From: Candidatus Cloacimonadota bacterium
GTDB taxonomy: Bacteria; Cloacimonadota; Cloacimonadia; Cloacimonadales; Cloacimonadaceae
Length of the DNA: 64,000 nt
Reading direction: 5' to 3'
Assembly (NCBI GenBank): GCA_023421135.1
Contig: JAEZUG010000018.1
Coordinates: 1 to 64,000 of the forward strand
Part shown: positions 42,972-49,937 of the stretch, piece after piece
Numbering within the stretch: position 1 is the stretch's first letter
How the letters are laid out: each line of letters opens with the position of its first letter
Notes under the pieces: model-generated
Told to the model about the DNA's origin: nothing
Databases searched by the model: none
The model's input: the letters and a program-made list of their open reading frames with translations, nothing else
Translations under genes and position numbers: made by a program

Positions 42972-44429
42972 CTATTTCTTTCTTAATCTGCTATTCAGGA
43001 TGCCGAGTTCGTCCCTGTATTTGGCAATGATTCTTCTGGATATATCAAGGCCTTCCATCTTAAGTTGCTCCACCAAATCCTGATCGCTGTAAGGAGAGGA
43101 CTTATCTTCGGTTTCGATCAACTTTAGCATCTTGGATTTGACTCTTTGCCGGGAGACGCTGTCGTAGTTCTCGTCCCTCCCGGCTTTGGAATTGAAGAAA
43201 TCCTTGAAGGCGAAAATCCCATATGGAGTCTCCATGTATTTGTGTTTTACGACTCTTGAGATGGTGGATTCAGAAACACCCAAATCCTGTGCAATAGCAG
43301 CGTAGGTAAGGGGAATCATCACTCCGCTGCTATTGTAAAAGAAGTCTCTCTGGTGTTTCACGATGGAAAGTGATACACGCTCCAAAGTGCGCATACGCAT
43401 GAAGATTGATTTGATCAGGAACTTAGCAGAGTTGATCCGTTCGCGAACGAACTGCATGGTTTCTTTATCAAAGCTACCTCTGCTGATCAGCTTCCGGTAA
43501 CGCTGGCTGATGATGATATTGGGAGTGATGTGGTCGTTGATAATCACAACATATTCTTCGTCTATCAGCTTCAGAGTCACATCCGGATATACATAGGCAG
43601 CACTGGCTGGGGCAAGCCTCATACCTGGCTTGGGATCAAGCTGCGCAATCTGAGTCCGAAGATTCATAATTGTGGCTTCCGAAACGCCGTAGAATGAAGC
43701 TATCTTCTGATATCTGCGATGTATCAGGTTCTCGAACTGCTCGTTTATCATTCCAACCAGTATCTGATTCTCCAGTTGCTCCTGACTAAGCTGAGCCATC
43801 AGGCATTCTGCCAGGTTTCGAGCTCCAATACCCTTGGGTGAGAGACCCATCAACAGCTGATGAAGCTCCACGCTACGCCGGGGATTAAGCCCATGTTGAC
43901 GACCCAGACTTACGATAGAGAAGTCTTCGGGAAGGAACCCATTACTATCGCAGGATTCAAAGAGTTCCGTGATATAGTCTGTATCTGTTTCAGAAAGATC
44001 CAGGGGATAGAGCTGTTGAAGAAACTTCTCCCGGCTGTCATCCTCATACATGATGAGGGTTTCACTATGCTCACTATCGCCTTCCGTCTGACGACTTTCA
44101 TAATTCATATGAAAATCGTTCCACTGATCCAGGATATCGGTGAGTTCTCGAGCTTCGCTCAGAGTCTCTGAGGTTTGATCGCAAGTCTCAGATTCTTCTA
44201 TGGAAACACTTGATTCCGGGGCAGAGCTATCGAAGCTGCCCTCATCAATATCTTCCTCATCTTTCTCCTCTCTCAGCTCCAGGAGAGGGTTGTTAACCAG
44301 CTCCTGCTTGATGTAGGCTTCCAACTCCAGAATGGGCAGAGCCAGCATTTTGAGAGATTGCAGCATCTTTGGCTTAAGAGCCAATTCCTGCTTTTGTCTG
44401 AGTGAGAGATAGTGATCAAATCCGCTCAT
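42972..44429 (-). CDS. rpoN: RNA polymerase sigma-54 factor
   Basis: The protein has 485 residues. Region I (glutamine/leucine-rich, LRQKQELALKPKMLQSLKML) interacts with enhancer-binding ATPases; an acidic region II follows (about 60-120); region III has the core-binding and helix-turn-helix parts (DLGVSESTISRVVKHKY); the RpoN box reads ISRRIIAKYRDELGI at the C-terminus, close to the family ARRTVAKYRE. It directs transcription from -24/-12 promoters. No clear -24/-12 site or enhancer-binding protein was noticed in this window. Confidence 0.96.
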   Translation of the reverse strand: MSGFDHYLSLRQKQELALKPKMLQSLKMLALPILELEAYIKQELVNNPLLELREEKDEEDIDEGSFDSSAPESSVSIEESETCDQTSETLSEARELTDILDQWNDFHMNYESRQTEGDSEHSETLIMYEDDSREKFLQQLYPLDLSETDTDYITELFESCDSNGFLPEDFSIVSLGRQHGLNPRRSVELHQLLMGLSPKGIGARNLAECLMAQLSQEQLENQILVGMINEQFENLIHRRYQKIASFYGVSEATIMNLRTQIAQLDPKPGMRLAPASAAYVYPDVTLKLIDEEYVVIINDHITPNIIISQRYRKLISRGSFDKETMQFVRERINSAKFLIKSIFMRMRTLERVSLSIVKHQRDFFYNSSGVMIPLTYAAIAQDLGVSESTISRVVKHKYMETPYGIFAFKDFFNSKAGRDENYDSVSRQRVKSKMLKLIETEDKSSPYSDQDLVEQLKMEGLDISRRIIAKYRDELGILNSRLRKK

Positions 44430-44433
44430 TAAT

Positions 44434-45177
44434 CTACCCGAACATTGGGTTCGTCATGAACCGTTCTCCCAGATATACTTCTCTGGCTTTTTCATCATTG
44501 ATAAGCTCCAATGAAGTTCCCGATACTATTATTTTTCCTTCGAAGATAATATAAGCCCGGTTCACGATTTTCAAAGTCTCAATTACGTTGTGATCAGTTA
44601 TCATGATGCCGATGTTCTTGTCTCTCAGGCGACCAATAATATCCTGGATATCCGCCACGGCGATGGGATCGACACCCGCAAAAGGCTCATCCATGAAGAT
44701 GAAGGCTGGATTGGTAACCAGCGCTCTGGTGATTTCCAGTTTACGGCGCTCACCCCCTGAGAGTGTGTAAGCCTTCTGTTTGGCCACATGAGTGAGGTTA
44801 AGCTCTTCCAGAGAAGAGGCCAGACGGTTCTTCTGTTCAATCTTGCTAATCTTGAGAGTCTGTAGGATCGCCAGAACGTTCTGTTCTACAGTAAGCTTGG
44901 AGAAGATCGAAGGTGCCTGTGCCAAATACCCCATACCCAGCCTGGCACGTTTGAACATAGCCATGTGGGTAATCTCACGGTCTTGGAAAAACACCTTGCC
45001 GGAGTTTGGCTTAGCCAATCCTATGATCATATAAAAAGTAGTGGTCTTCCCGGCTCCATTAGGGCCAAGGATACCAACTACTTCACCCTGTTTGATATCC
45101 ATACTGAGATCGTTGACCACAGTACGCTTTCCATATATCTTAACGAGGTTTTGAGCTCGGATTTTATTTAGTTCCAT
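44434..45177 (-). CDS. lptB: LPS export ABC transporter ATP-binding protein LptB
   Basis: The protein has 247 residues. Walker A GPNGAGKTT, signature LSGGERRKLEITRAL, Walker B FIFMDEPFAGVDP and ITDHNV are all typical of LptB. It powers lipopolysaccharide extraction from the inner membrane with LptFG (not in this window). It precedes rpoN by 4 nt, the classic lptB-rpoN link. A candidate promoter overlaps the end of lptA, giving a very short leader. Confidence 0.96.
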   Translation of the reverse strand: MELNKIRAQNLVKIYGKRTVVNDLSMDIKQGEVVGILGPNGAGKTTTFYMIIGLAKPNSGKVFFQDREITHMAMFKRARLGMGYLAQAPSIFSKLTVEQNVLAILQTLKISKIEQKNRLASSLEELNLTHVAKQKAYTLSGGERRKLEITRALVTNPAFIFMDEPFAGVDPIAVADIQDIIGRLRDKNIGIMITDHNVIETLKIVNRAYIIFEGKIIVSGTSLELINDEKAREVYLGERFMTNPMFG

Positions 45178-45186
45178 ATATGGTTT

Positions 45187-45214
45187 AATCTAATTGTAAT
45201 GCTGAACTTGTCAA
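45187..45214 (-). promoter_or_regulatory. Candidate internal promoter for lptB-rpoN
   Basis: On the minus strand TTGACA (45214-45209), a 16-nt spacer and TAGATT (45192-45187). The -35 overlaps the lptA stop codon. Its match in form to the hutU promoter supports it. Transcription would start within a few bases of the lptB ATG. Confidence 0.45.
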
Positions 45215-46293
45215 GTCTTACTGCGGAATCTATAGACACCATTGATGGAATCCCGCATCCTGATATACTCTAGTTTACTGTCTGGAGTAAACATAGCTTC
45301 CAGATACTGCCCTGTTGAGCGATTCTGAAAAAAGTCTCTTTCTTCCTCTTCTTCCTGCTGATAATAGTACGACACCCCATTTTCTGCCCGGAAGTCTCTG
45401 AGGTTTTTCCCATTGAAACCGATACGAACATATTCTGCCAGCACCCAGTTGGTCTGCCCGGCTCCTTCTTCCTCGGCAAAATCTACCCTGCAGGAATCAA
45501 CCAACTCTGCCCTGGTCAGTTCTCGCTCGGTGAAATAGAGATAGAACTCCCGAGCTTGGGCTGTGGCAAAACCTGATCTGAAAACGGGCATCCCAGTAAA
45601 TACAGCCTTCTCCTCTTGTACGAAATACAAAAGGAAATCGCTGGTAGCATGGTAATCCTGGCTATCTACTTTCACTCCAAAGGTGGCCACGATCTTCTCT
45701 TCCTCGTCAAAGTATTCAATTCTTTCTGCTGCGATAAAGAGAGTATCCGGAGAACCGGTGTGCAGACGGGGATTCTCAATCATATAAGCATATCCAGCTT
45801 TCCTGTCCCAGAAAGCATAACCGCAACTGGCGAAAGCGTTTTCCATCAGATCATAAGCCTTCACGTTGCCCCAGGTAGTGAGCTTCTGGTTCAACTGGTC
45901 GTAATTGGCAAAGTCGCTGCTGAACCATCTTTGGCTCCCATCCGGTTTAACTTCATCGATCCGGACTCTTCCTCCCAGATTCATCTGCTGGGAATTGCGA
46001 TAATAGGCTAGGCTGTCTGCCGAAAGCGTCAGCGTATCATTTGCTACTACAACATTGCCTGTCAAACGGGCAATCTTGGAAGTATCCAAAATCAAAGCCC
46101 GGTTTGCTTTGAACTCAGTCTTACCATAGAAGAAATGCACATTCCCATTCAGTTCCAAAACCTGCTCTGTATCAGAGCGATTGAGAAAGAGCTTATCTGA
46201 ATGCACCAGACGAAAGGTTTCAGCAGCTCTTCTTTGTGCTGGTAGAACCAGGATAATCAATAGTAATAAGCTACCAATCAAACACTTCTTCAT
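45211..46293 (-). CDS. lptA: LptA/OstA-like LPS transport protein
   Basis: The protein has 360 residues with a signal peptide, about twice the length of a normal LptA. It contains repeated OstA/LptA beta-jellyroll elements (LELNGNVHFFYGKTEFKAN, RLTGNVVVANDTLTLSAD, FSSDFANYDQLNQKLTTWG) that form the periplasmic slide for LPS. A glutamate-rich stretch (EEEEERDFF) lies near the C-terminus. It overlaps lptC by 23 nt. A longer bridge, or a bridge plus an outer-membrane docking module, is possible. Confidence 0.8.
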   Translation of the reverse strand: MKKCLIGSLLLLIILVLPAQRRAAETFRLVHSDKLFLNRSDTEQVLELNGNVHFFYGKTEFKANRALILDTSKIARLTGNVVVANDTLTLSADSLAYYRNSQQMNLGGRVRIDEVKPDGSQRWFSSDFANYDQLNQKLTTWGNVKAYDLMENAFASCGYAFWDRKAGYAYMIENPRLHTGSPDTLFIAAERIEYFDEEEKIVATFGVKVDSQDYHATSDFLLYFVQEEKAVFTGMPVFRSGFATAQAREFYLYFTERELTRAELVDSCRVDFAEEEGAGQTNWVLAEYVRIGFNGKNLRDFRAENGVSYYYQQEEEEERDFFQNRSTGQYLEAMFTPDSKLEYIRMRDSINGVYRFRSKT

Positions 46294-46831
46294 CTTGAAA
46301 AAGTCCCTCTGCTTCCACGGAACTTAGCTCCGCAAAACTAATCGTTGCATTGGTTCTGAGATTGGTACCCTTGAGTACAGATCCATTACGGTTTAACACT
46401 ACCCGATCCGGGGCTGTGATCTCATCCACGTTTCTATCCCACATAATCCTTCTGGTGAGTATCGAGCCGTTATTGGAATTCAGAACCACGTTCCCGCTGG
46501 CAAAGATGACGTTGCGGGCATCATCCACAATAGTTGTATCGGCAGTAATGGAGGTTCTGATATTGCCTGCAATGTCATAGGCTTTGATGCTAACTTTCCA
46601 GCCATTAAGTATCTTGCGATCATAGAAGCGCTCGATTCTATCGGCTTCCAGGATGTAATCCACCCGTTCACCCTTGAGCTCAGTGATCCGCACTTTGCCA
46701 CTAGTCTCATCCGGAAGATTCCTATCCATAACCGGAGTCTGCATATCAAGCTTCATCCGTGGTTTACAGGACACACAGAAGAGTAGGACAAGAAGCAGAC
46801 TAAGCTTTGCTAAGACTTTCAAGATAGGCAT
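46271..46831 (-). CDS. lptC: LptC-like LPS transport lipoprotein
   Basis: About 186 residues with a lipoprotein signal (lipobox VSC, Cys about 22), unlike E. coli LptC, which keeps a membrane helix. The rest has the LptC strands (VDYILEADRIERFYDRKIL and SITADTTIVDDARNVIFASG). It should hand LPS from LptFG to LptA. It begins inside kdsC; the ATG at 46831 with AAGG upstream is preferred over the one at 46846. An outer- versus inner-membrane location of the lipoprotein cannot be decided here. Confidence 0.82.
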   Translation of the reverse strand: MPILKVLAKLSLLLVLLFCVSCKPRMKLDMQTPVMDRNLPDETSGKVRITELKGERVDYILEADRIERFYDRKILNGWKVSIKAYDIAGNIRTSITADTTIVDDARNVIFASGNVVLNSNNGSILTRRIMWDRNVDEITAPDRVVLNRNGSVLKGTNLRTNATISFAELSSVEAEGLFQDEEVFDW

Positions 46832-47357
46832 CAATCGCCTTGTCATATCTCTTTTGTTGAACCAGGATATGTCGGATGAATTCCCTCACGGCTCCTCTGC
46901 CTCCGGGAGCCTGAGTCACAAAATCAACCAGATTCCTGATCTCCTCCAGAGCGTCTGAAGGCGCTGCTGAAAAAGCTACTCTATTCATTGTAGGGATATC
47001 GTTCCAGTCATCCCCCATGTAAGCCACTGAATCCCAACCGATACCCAAATCCTCGAGTAATTCCTCGGTCTTTTTCAGTTTATTGGCAATACCCTGATAA
47101 ACGTGATTGATCTTCAGATCTCTGCACCTTCTGTCCAGCAGCTCAGAACTGCGCCCGGTGATAACCGCCGTGCGGATATCTGTCTGCCTGAGGATCAGAA
47201 ACCCCATCCCATCATGGGCATCAAAGTTCTTTAGTTCCAGTCCGGTCGAATCGTAGATGATTCTGCCATCGGTGAGCACGCCGTCGCAATCGAAGACCAG
47301 AAGAGATATCTTGTCCCAGCGTACGGCATTTTTATAGATCTTGCGGATATTACTCAT
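46800..47357 (-). CDS. kdsC: 3-deoxy-D-manno-octulosonate 8-phosphate phosphatase
   Basis: The protein has 185 residues of the HAD family. The nucleophile motif FDCDGVLTDG, a second motif around VITGRSSELL, the metal-binding GDDWNDIP, and the family tail GGRGAVREF point to KdsC. It makes KDO from KDO 8-phosphate after KdsA. The start overlaps the kdsA stop by 8 nt; the end overlaps lptC. Confidence 0.95.
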   Translation of the reverse strand: MSNIRKIYKNAVRWDKISLLVFDCDGVLTDGRIIYDSTGLELKNFDAHDGMGFLILRQTDIRTAVITGRSSELLDRRCRDLKINHVYQGIANKLKKTEELLEDLGIGWDSVAYMGDDWNDIPTMNRVAFSAAPSDALEEIRNLVDFVTQAPGGRGAVREFIRHILVQQKRYDKAIDAYLESLSKA

Positions 47358-48162
47358 AGTGATTCTGTAGAGCCTGTTTTATTCTCACACAATTCCCCAA
47401 AAGGGCATCCAACTGATCCAGTGGCAATATGCTTGCGGCATCTGAGAGTGCTTCCATTGGATTGGGGTGAACCTCCAGAAAAAGACCTTTCACTGCACCT
47501 GTTGCAATGGCCGCCGATGCCATCATGGCAGCATATTCCGGGGTTCCACCAGAGCTGCGGTTGATCGAGGGCTTTTGCATACTGTGAGTTACATCGTACA
47601 CTATGGGATAACGGGAAGCGCTCATAATCGCAAAGCTCCTGAAATCCACCACCAGATTGTGATAGCCAAAGGAAGTTCCCCGCTCCGTCAGGATTATCTG
47701 ATAGTTATTCTTCACGGTTACTTTCTCAGTAGCCGAGATCATATCTTCCGGAGCCATAAACTGCCCCTTTTTTATGTTTACAATCTTACCTGTTGAGGCT
47801 GCAGCGTGCAGGAGCTCAGTTTGCCGTGAGAGAAATGCCGGGATCTGGATCATATCGCAAACCTCCGCCACAGCTTGAACTTCCCTGCACTCGTGTACAT
47901 CAGTGACCACCGGGAAGCCATAGGTATCTTTGAGCTTTTTCAACACTCCCAGTCCCTGATCCAAACCTGGCCCGCTATACGAGGTCTCAGCTGTTCGGTT
48001 GGCCTTCTTGTAAGAAGCCTTAAAGATCAGAGGAAGAGAATGCTTCTCAGCCAAACTCACCAGAGTTTCGGCTATCTGAGCCATAACATACTCATCTTCT
48101 ATAACGCAGGGACCTGCTATCAGGAAGAAAGGCTCTGCGTGCAATAGTTCTTCATACAACAT
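47350..48162 (-). CDS. kdsA: KDO 8-phosphate synthase (metal-dependent class)
   Basis: The protein has 270 residues. It condenses arabinose 5-phosphate with phosphoenolpyruvate. The motifs FKASYKKANRTAETSYSGPG, IQIPAFLSRQTELL and TERGTSFGYHNLVVDFRS are clear. The early LIAGPCVIE carries a cysteine where E. coli has Asn (GMN), so this should be the metal-dependent class like the Aquifex enzyme. It lies 31 nt after metK and is coupled to kdsC, so KDO synthesis and LPS export share an operon. Confidence 0.96.
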   Translation of the reverse strand: MLYEELLHAEPFFLIAGPCVIEDEYVMAQIAETLVSLAEKHSLPLIFKASYKKANRTAETSYSGPGLDQGLGVLKKLKDTYGFPVVTDVHECREVQAVAEVCDMIQIPAFLSRQTELLHAAASTGKIVNIKKGQFMAPEDMISATEKVTVKNNYQIILTERGTSFGYHNLVVDFRSFAIMSASRYPIVYDVTHSMQKPSINRSSGGTPEYAAMMASAAIATGAVKGLFLEVHPNPMEALSDAASILPLDQLDALLGNCVRIKQALQNHYE

Positions 48163-48193
48163 CTGCTAATCCTCGGAATTATTCCAAGTGGGG

Positions 48194-49372
48194 TCAGAGA
48201 GAAAGCTGCCGGGTAGTCTCCCACTTAAAAAGCTGATCTTCTCTGCCAAAGTGACCGTAGGCGGCAGTGGCGCGGAAGATTGGCTTGGTAAGCTCCAAGT
48301 ACTCAATGATTCCCTTTACTGTCAAGTCAAATTCCCGGTTCAACAGCTCCACCAGCTTCCAATCCGGAGCTGCACCCGTGTTGAAGGTATCCACCATCAG
48401 AGACACAGGTCTCTTCTCACCAATGATATAGGCAATCTGGATCAGGCACTCTTTAGCCAGTCCACTGGCCACAAGGGATTTTGCCATGTGACGTGCCATA
48501 TAGGCGGCACTGCGATCCACCTTGGTGGAATCTTTCCCGGAAAAAGCTCCGCCACCGTGCTGAGCCCAGCCACCGTAGGTATCCACGATGATCTTGCGTC
48601 CCGTCAAGCCTGTATCTGCAGCCGGGCCGCCCTCTTCCCACATTCCTGAAGGGTTCATCTTGAACTCACACTTATCGATCTCGAACTCATGAATGCTCTC
48701 AGCCTCAATCCGCTTGATCACTGGCTTGGCAACCAGCTCGATGATATCATCTTTCATGCGCTTAAACTCTGACTCACTGAGTTTTATATGATTGGTGGAG
48801 ATAACCAGTGTATCCAAAGCCACAGGAATCCTTTCCTGATACCTGAAACTCACCTGGCTTTTGGCATCCGGCAGGAGATAGGGCATAGCACCGCTCTTGC
48901 GCTGTTTACTTAGTTCCTGCAGCAGCAGATTTGCAGTCTGGATAGGCAAGGGCATCATCTGCTTAGTCTGATCGCAGGCGTAGCCAAACATCAGACCCTG
49001 ATCTCCGGCATTGCCTTCCCAAGCATTGCTGCGCAGCTCGCCGGATTGACCATGCAGATAGTTTTCTATGGTACAGTTATAGTCAAAACCTTTATCGTTG
49101 CGCGTATAACCAATCTCGCGGATCACATCTTTGATCAGAGCGCTGGAATCGAGCTCTTTGGAGGAGGTAATCTCTCCACAGAGTATTACCCGGTCTTTGG
49201 TAACCATGGATTCGCAGGCCACTCTGGACTGGGGATCCGATTTGAGGTAGGCATCCAAAACGGCATCGGAGATCTGATCGCAGACCTTATCGGGATGCCC
49301 TTCTGAAACGGATTCAGAGCTGAATACAAATTCACTCTTGCGGTTGCTCAGGTCAGCATGTAGTGCTGTCAT
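48194..49372 (-). CDS. metK: S-adenosylmethionine synthetase
   Basis: The protein has 392 residues. It makes SAM from methionine and ATP. Motifs GHPDKVCDQISD (ATP), EGNAGDQGLMFGYA, and the P-loop-like GGGAFSGKDSTKVDRSAAY are intact. The leader upstream has a candidate promoter, a small GGCGG/CCGCC stem and a strong intrinsic terminator before the start, so transcript attenuation is possible. It heads the run toward kdsA and the lpt genes. Confidence 0.97.
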   Translation of the reverse strand: MTALHADLSNRKSEFVFSSESVSEGHPDKVCDQISDAVLDAYLKSDPQSRVACESMVTKDRVILCGEITSSKELDSSALIKDVIREIGYTRNDKGFDYNCTIENYLHGQSGELRSNAWEGNAGDQGLMFGYACDQTKQMMPLPIQTANLLLQELSKQRKSGAMPYLLPDAKSQVSFRYQERIPVALDTLVISTNHIKLSESEFKRMKDDIIELVAKPVIKRIEAESIHEFEIDKCEFKMNPSGMWEEGGPAADTGLTGRKIIVDTYGGWAQHGGGAFSGKDSTKVDRSAAYMARHMAKSLVASGLAKECLIQIAYIIGEKRPVSLMVDTFNTGAAPDWKLVELLNREFDLTVKGIIEYLELTKPIFRATAAYGHFGREDQLFKWETTRQLSL

Positions 49373-49410
49373 AGCATACTCCTTAATTCTTTCACTAATT
49401 CAAAACAAAT

Positions 49411-49435
49411 AAAAAAGCCGGCGCTAAAGCCGGCT
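49411..49435 (-). terminator. Intrinsic terminator upstream of metK
   Basis: On the minus strand AGCCGGC (49435-49429) and GCCGGCT (49422-49416) form a stem around a TTTAGC-type loop, followed by six T residues (49416-49411). It lies about 106 nt after the tRNA-Lys 3' end and 38 nt before the metK ATG. It may end the tRNA transcript, attenuate metK, or both. Confidence 0.9.
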
Positions 49436-49500
49436 CATAAAGAGTAACCCGCGCTTTAGCACATTTGTAGGGCGGAGCAAAGGGGAAATTACCGCCATCA

Positions 49501-49528
49501 TCTATAAAACTGCACCTGCAAGCAGGAA
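49501..49528 (-). promoter_or_regulatory. Weak candidate promoter for metK
   Basis: On the minus strand TTCCTG (49528-49523), a 16-nt spacer and TATAGA (49506-49501). The -10 is good and the -35 poor. If used, the metK leader would be about 120 nt and would contain the terminator hairpin. Confidence 0.3.
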
Positions 49529-49541
49529 CAGCGAATAAGCA

Positions 49542-49617
49542 TGGTACATCTCCGGGGATTCGAACCCCGGACCCACTGATTAAGAGTCAGTTGCTCTACC
49601 AACTGAGCTAGAGATGC
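49542..49617 (-). tRNA. tRNA-Lys (anticodon CTT)
   Basis: Read on the minus strand it folds into a standard cloverleaf: acceptor GCATCTC/GAGATGT with a G-U end pair, D-arm TAGCTCAGTTGGTAGAG, anticodon stem CTGA/TCAG around loop CTCTTAA (anticodon CTT, lysine), and T-arm CCGGGGTTCGAATCCCCGG. The CCA end is encoded (49544-49542). It reads AAG codons. Confidence 0.97.
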
Positions 49618-49632
49618 ACGTTGTTTCGGGTC

Positions 49633-49660
49633 ATCCTTTTTAGGCGGCTTATATTGTCAA
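49633..49660 (-). promoter_or_regulatory. Candidate promoter of tRNA-Lys
   Basis: On the minus strand TTGACA (49660-49655), a 16-nt spacer and AAGGAT (49638-49633), with the tRNA 5' end about 15 nt further on. The -35 is perfect and the -10 weak. Confidence 0.5.
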
Positions 49661-49937
49661 GCTTCTTTTCAGACTTGCAGGTGCCAAGACCTGAAGCAGT
49701 CTGAAGTCCAAAGCTCGCGGCTCCCTTTTACAAACAGCTGTTTTGCAAACCTCTAAGTCCGACCCAAACAGCAGCGTTAGACTCAGCAGAGGAGTCAATT
49801 ATATTTAGACGAAGATCAGATTATTTTCTTGACATAATAAGATAGTATCTTTCACTTGGCAAAGTGATCAGGACTTGCCTGAAACGGTGTGCTGAAAGCC
49901 ATTTATCAACAACTTCAGGTTTGTCCGGGGAGGAATC
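49661..49937. other. Non-coding gap between tRNA-Lys and the 990-residue secreted protein gene
   Basis: No gene, RNA or repeat recognised. A TTGACA at 49829-49834 has no acceptable -10 at 16-18 nt. A GGGGAGGA ribosome site lies just before the downstream ATG. Confidence 0.5.

Noticed and set aside
49373..49541. Known SAM riboswitch upstream of metK
   Set aside because: No recognised consensus of the SAM riboswitch classes known to me was found; only an attenuator-like arrangement remains.
49829..49857. TTGACA promoter before the 990-residue protein gene
   Set aside because: No acceptable -10 at 16-18 nt spacing.
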